Source of the DNA: Coturnix japonica
Lineage: Eukaryota > Chordata > Aves > Galliformes > Phasianidae
Length of the DNA stretch: 64,000 nucleotides
Direction of reading: 5' to 3'
Assembly (NCBI RefSeq): GCF_001577835.2
Contig: NC_029520.1
Coordinates: forward strand, 45,604,093 to 45,668,092
Below are positions 59,701 through 64,000 of this stretch, piece after piece. Position 1 is the first letter of the stretch; each line of letters begins with the position of its first letter. The notes below the pieces were generated by a model. It saw only the letters and a program-made list of their open reading frames with translations, did no database searches and had not been told where the DNA came from. Position numbers and translations under genes: made by a program.

Positions 59701-60827
59701 GCTCAAGGCCCATCCACTCTGCTCAGTGAGGGCTTGATCTGTTCTTATGAACAGCTGACCTAGATTCTCTGCTTGAATGGAAGTCTTTTCCTGCACTGAG
59801 GCTGTTCAGAGAGTCAGAAATTCACGTATCGCTCATCATGAGAGAAGGGAAAAATAGTGGATATGTTAAGGGATCATCAGCATCAGACAGACCATCCTGA
59901 CAGCAGACACCCCCTTCCCCCTCTTCCCAGAGACCCCAGAGGAGCGATGGAGATGAGAATGTAGCATCTAATTAACCACCTCTCCAATCAGATCTGGTTC
60001 AACAATTGCAAATATCACGAGGCAATTCGGTTTCCCTCCCCATCTTATTTTTCGCACGCAGCTGACATGCAAACTAGGTCAGTATTATTCCTACCGAAAC
60101 ACTCACTACGGGTGTTATTTTTAGAGGACCATGTGATCGTCTGACTTTTATTTCTGAAAGCACCGAAAGGTCCACTGTGTGTTTTCCTGTCTGTCATATT
60201 TGGAGTGGTTTGCTGTTCTTTGGGTTTGTTGCTGAGATCTCTGGCCTCTTTTTTAAAAGGCAAAGTCAGACTAAATCAGGAGACCTTGCAGTTCACGTGC
60301 CTGAGCAGGCTCTGCAACAAAGCACATGAGCAAAGCAAAGCAGACAAGTGCACTGAGAGGCTACGAAAGGCAAGGGAGGGATGCAGGCAGTGAGAGACAA
60401 GGAGATGGAGCAGAAACAGGAGGTCTTTTGTGCCAACCTACTGATTGCTTTACCATCCAACCTTGCAATCCTATATTAATTGGCACTGCTTCTCTCACAT
60501 TCTCTTGAATTCTTTATTAATCAGGTCTGTATGGACTGTCTAGCTGTATCTGAGATCAATCACCAAATTACCCCAGTGTCCTGTCAATACTTTTAAAAAG
60601 GATTCTCCAGCTCCTGCACAATTTACAAGTGTCTCAAGGCATTTAAAACGCCTGGCTTAACAGCTCAGAAACCTGGTTAGTCTTCCAAACACTGTTGATG
60701 TAATCTATTATTATTGCTAATTTAAGGCATCTGGCTTTAGCAGGCATTATTTAGCATATCCTGAACTGCTGTTAGATGGAGAGGATTTTAGTGCATTGCT
60801 ATATGCCTCTGTTCTCTGGCTTTTTTC

Positions 60828-61003
60828 TTAATGCATTGGCACAGGCTGCCCAGGGAGGTGGTAGAGTCACCATCCCTGGAGGTGTTGAAGAACCATGAAG
60901 ATGTGGCACTGAGGGATGTGGTCAGTGGGCACGGTGGGATGGGCTGGGGTTGGACTGGATGAGCTGGGAGGTCTTTTCCACCCTTAATGATTCTATGACT
61001 CTG
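60828..61003 (+). mobile_element. CR1 LINE 3' fragment
   Basis: GCATTGGCACAGGCTGCCCA through to CCCTTAATGATTCTATGACT. Confidence 0.9.
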
Positions 61004-64000
61004 GGAGTCTACGATTTTTCTCTCATTAAGAAATATTAAGTTTTATTTAACACTTTTGGTTTGGGTGTGTTGTTTTTTTTTCCCTGCAGTATTGAAATGT
61101 CTATTGACAGTTCCATCTGGTGATGATATCTGGAAATGTTATCATTTCTCAGAGCCGTTGCTAATCTAATATACTTTGACCATTACCCTTGCTGCTCCTA
61201 ATTCTATGGACCAAACATTTATTGGCAGGTCTTTTGGTTTGGCTTGACTTTCTGACCTTTCGCACTTTGGGCAATTGCTTTATATTCAGTACTAACATCT
61301 TTTTCTTTTTTTTTTTCCCTATTCTTTATGAATAAGAATTTGCTTTTGCTTTATTCTTTGTTACTGCTTTCACTCCACGTAGCCTGACTGAATTAAAATC
61401 AGCACAACCCTCCCTGAGCTTTGTTGCTTTTTGACTATAAACTAAAACATTCTGAGTCAGCTCTTGCTTTTCATGCCTATTTACACTTAAAGGTCTTCCT
61501 GTCACCTGAATCATCTCAAACATGTTTTCATCATCAGGAAAACAGCTAATTAAAATATCAAGACTATGCAGTCCTGTGCACTGGCCTTTGTTCACATGTA
61601 GCTTGTTTACATGTTGTAACCATAATAAGCACCTGCATTTATGTAACCGCCATACTTCAGTGCCTCTTCATCAGCCTAAAGTAATACAATACAGGAAAGG
61701 TTATGACATGTTTGGAACTAGGAAATTCCTGTGTGTACCTTTTTAGAACTGCCCAGGTCATTTTTGCATGCAGCAGTCGCTCAGATGGGAAGTTTCCATG
61801 GCAGGGACACCACAGACATGGCGACCCAAGGGCTGGCATCTTGCTCTGCAGTGACTTGCAGAGGCAGGTATCAATCACTGCCTTCTTGCATTATATGCTG
61901 GACCATTCATCCACAAGCATTCAAAACTACTTTCTTCCTTGGAAACAAAAGTCACTCTAATTTTCATGGAAACATAGAATAAATAAGAAAAACTGCCTGG
62001 TGTTGGAATGAAAGTGAGGGGATTCAGGTAGCTATTTCTATTACCAGGATGTTTCCAACACTGCTTTCAAAATTAAAGCTCTGAATTTCCCCAGATTCTC
62101 TAAGTGAGGAATCATCATGCAACAACCAGTCGGCACATACGCCTACAAGGCAGAAACCACATGATGAACATAGCCAACAGAGTACTGCAGGCCCCACAGT
62201 TAGACACTTCCACCAACACGCTGCATACACTCAGCTTTGGAAAAACTGCTTTCATCTGTCCTTTCTAATTCATCCCAAGCTCTGGTGCTTGCATCATAGG
62301 CAGCCTGCCTTCCTGAGCGAGCTGGCAGTCCTGTTGTGGTGACTCCTCCAAAAAGAAACAACTTCAAAAGAAATGATGTAGGATGAAAGATGAATGGGCC
62401 AGATCCAATTCAAATTCTAAACTACAAATAACATTTCCTTCTCAAGTAAAGACCAAGCTGTCACGGAGCATTAGGCATGCACTGTAGATAAGGTCGCAAA
62501 AGCTTCGCCCTCCACACGATGAATGAGAAAATGCAGACGTGTGGCTATGCCATCCTGAGCACAGCACAGCTTGGGAACTCAGATCTGTGTTTCAGGAGTG
62601 GTGAGTAAGAATCACACGCAGGGTGCTCTGGGGTGTTTTAAGAACATGGGACATATCCTGCAAACTTGCTGAAAAGGCCTGGCCAGCACAAGCTGGCTGG
62701 TTGGCTGTCTATGCATCACGCTGCAATGCCATATCATTCTAACACTAATCCCAGGAAAACCAATGGGTTTGGATAAAAATCATAAACTTGACTTCTTTTA
62801 CATCAGACTTTCCATTCCTTTTCCCTGCGCTCTCACATAAGACTCACATGTGGGTCACTTCCACTACCTATCACCTGTAACATGTTGTATGTGATGCGGA
62901 GCTAGGAGCAGGCTGAATGGCTGAGCAGAACAGAAGTGCTTGCTGGCTGCTGTCTTCTGAATCAGGCATTTCCTAATTGTGGGCAGTGAATTGTCTCTCT
63001 CTCTTCCAATTTTGACAAACTTTTTCAGAACTTTCATATTTCATATTATTCCACCTGTCAAATGCGTCTGAAACTGGCCAGTGCACCAGATGAAACCAAT
63101 CAGTTGACAAACTCAGCTTTTATTTCTTCAAGCCATATGCTTATCTTCCTTAGCCAGAGCAATTGTGTGATTCGGGCAATAACCTTACAGGATACAAACA
63201 TAAGTTGCATTGAATTTTCTGTAACTCTGCTCTTTTGGGATTAATACGTACAAAAAGAAAACGTACTTTTTCAGCCACTAACACATTACTTTATACCTCA
63301 GTGTTAAAACCAGTGGATTAATCCTGCCTTGAAAAAGAACTGCAGGCCACAATTATTCATTGCTCTCATTAATAGCAAAACCTGCTTTCCAGTTATTTCA
63401 GTTCCCCTCCTGAAATTACGCAGCTTGTTATTGATGCCAGATTCCCATTTATCTCAAGAGCCTTTTGTACCAAGAACAAACAATAGCTTCTTCTTAATCA
63501 GGCTTGGCATGAAAAGAAGAACTCATGTTACAGAGGAAGGGCCATATCATCGTGCCTTACTACCTCAAGGCACACAGGAATTTCACAAGTCCCTTTGAAC
63601 TTTCAGTAATACACAATACCTGGGGAAGTTATGAGCACCACAAGGAAAACTGCTGATTTGAGTAACAGAAGAAATACTAAAGAGTGCAGGGCAATGGGCA
63701 TAGACGGGCAGGTAAACAAAAAGCAGAAGTGTAAGGTGAACCATGTTATCAGCTGTCCCATGGCAAGAGAGCTGGTCCACTTCTGCTCTGTTACCCAGCA
63801 GCACCATGCACTATGCTACTGAAGTTCAAGGAGGTACTTCAGAAGAAGTAACTACTGCAGAGGTGAGAAATGCAGCTGATTTTTTTCTGCTCATCAGAAA
63901 GCATGAGTCCTCTTCTAAGCCAAAGCAACACTGCCCTTGCTACTACAGTTCCTCATGGGCAATATGTGTGGGTCATTCCAGTGCAGAATTATTGTAAGAG

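Larger units (their letters stand above)
51400..64000. other. region upstream of the EXOC3L4-like gene
   Basis: No recognised gene. It should hold the unplaced promoter or non-coding exon of the EXOC3L4-like gene. It contains CR1 fragments at 52049, 56300 and 60828 and an unexplained - strand open stretch at 53413-53847. The last 3 kb show nothing I can name. Confidence 0.45.

Noticed and set aside
1-64000. endogenous retrovirus or other LTR element
   Set aside because: No paired terminal repeats and no retroviral-type coding fragments could be recognised by eye; a repeat-library search would be needed to exclude solo LTRs.

Overview
The window looks like bird nuclear DNA, most likely galliform (chicken-like). 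It carries at least two dozen fragments of CR1 LINEs ending in the typical tandem ATTCTATG tail, spliced genes with short introns, GC-rich promoter islands and small microsatellites. No bacterial-type operons, RNA genes or CRISPR arrays were seen. The species call is an inference.

Two protein-coding genes can be reconstructed exon by exon. Both belong to the Sec6/EXOC3-like (M-Sec) family. TNFAIP2 is on the + strand, with a non-coding first exon ending at 6885 and eleven coding exons from 12074 to 20812 (689 residues). The second gene is on the - strand, also with eleven coding exons, from 51363 down to 37752 (650 residues). It is most likely EXOC3L4, the neighbour of TNFAIP2 in human 14q32. 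The genes converge tail to tail. All ten coding introns sit at matching positions with identical phase (1,2,0,0,2,2,0,0,0,2), and three exons (101, 156 and 122 nt) have exactly the same length in both genes. They are therefore ancient duplicates of one another.

Layout: 1-6.6 kb is upstream DNA with old CR1 pieces. 6.66-7.06 kb is the GC-rich TNFAIP2 promoter, with a TATA-like box, a consensus NF-kappaB site and a strong donor. 6.9-20.8 kb is the TNFAIP2 body, followed by a 3' UTR with two candidate poly(A) signals (21741 and 22584). 22.6-37.5 kb is intergenic; it holds CR1 fragments and an isolated CpG island at 33.37-33.6 kb with two CTCF-type motifs in the same orientation. 37.5-51.4 kb is the EXOC3L4-like gene. 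51.4-64 kb is its upstream side, with CR1 pieces, a decayed CR1 endonuclease fragment and one unexplained open stretch near 53.4-53.85 kb.

Function (family knowledge): TNFAIP2/M-Sec is an NF-kappaB and TNF-inducible cytosolic protein that works with RalA, the exocyst and membrane phosphoinositides to make membrane protrusions and tunnelling nanotubes. EXOC3L4 is a poorly studied paralog. The CTCF-marked island between them could separate their regulation; that is inference. No previously undescribed multi-gene system was found. The best leads are the promoter kappaB site, the CTCF island, the paired gene architecture, the Cys-rich C-terminus of the EXOC3L4-like protein, and the T-tract splice acceptor.
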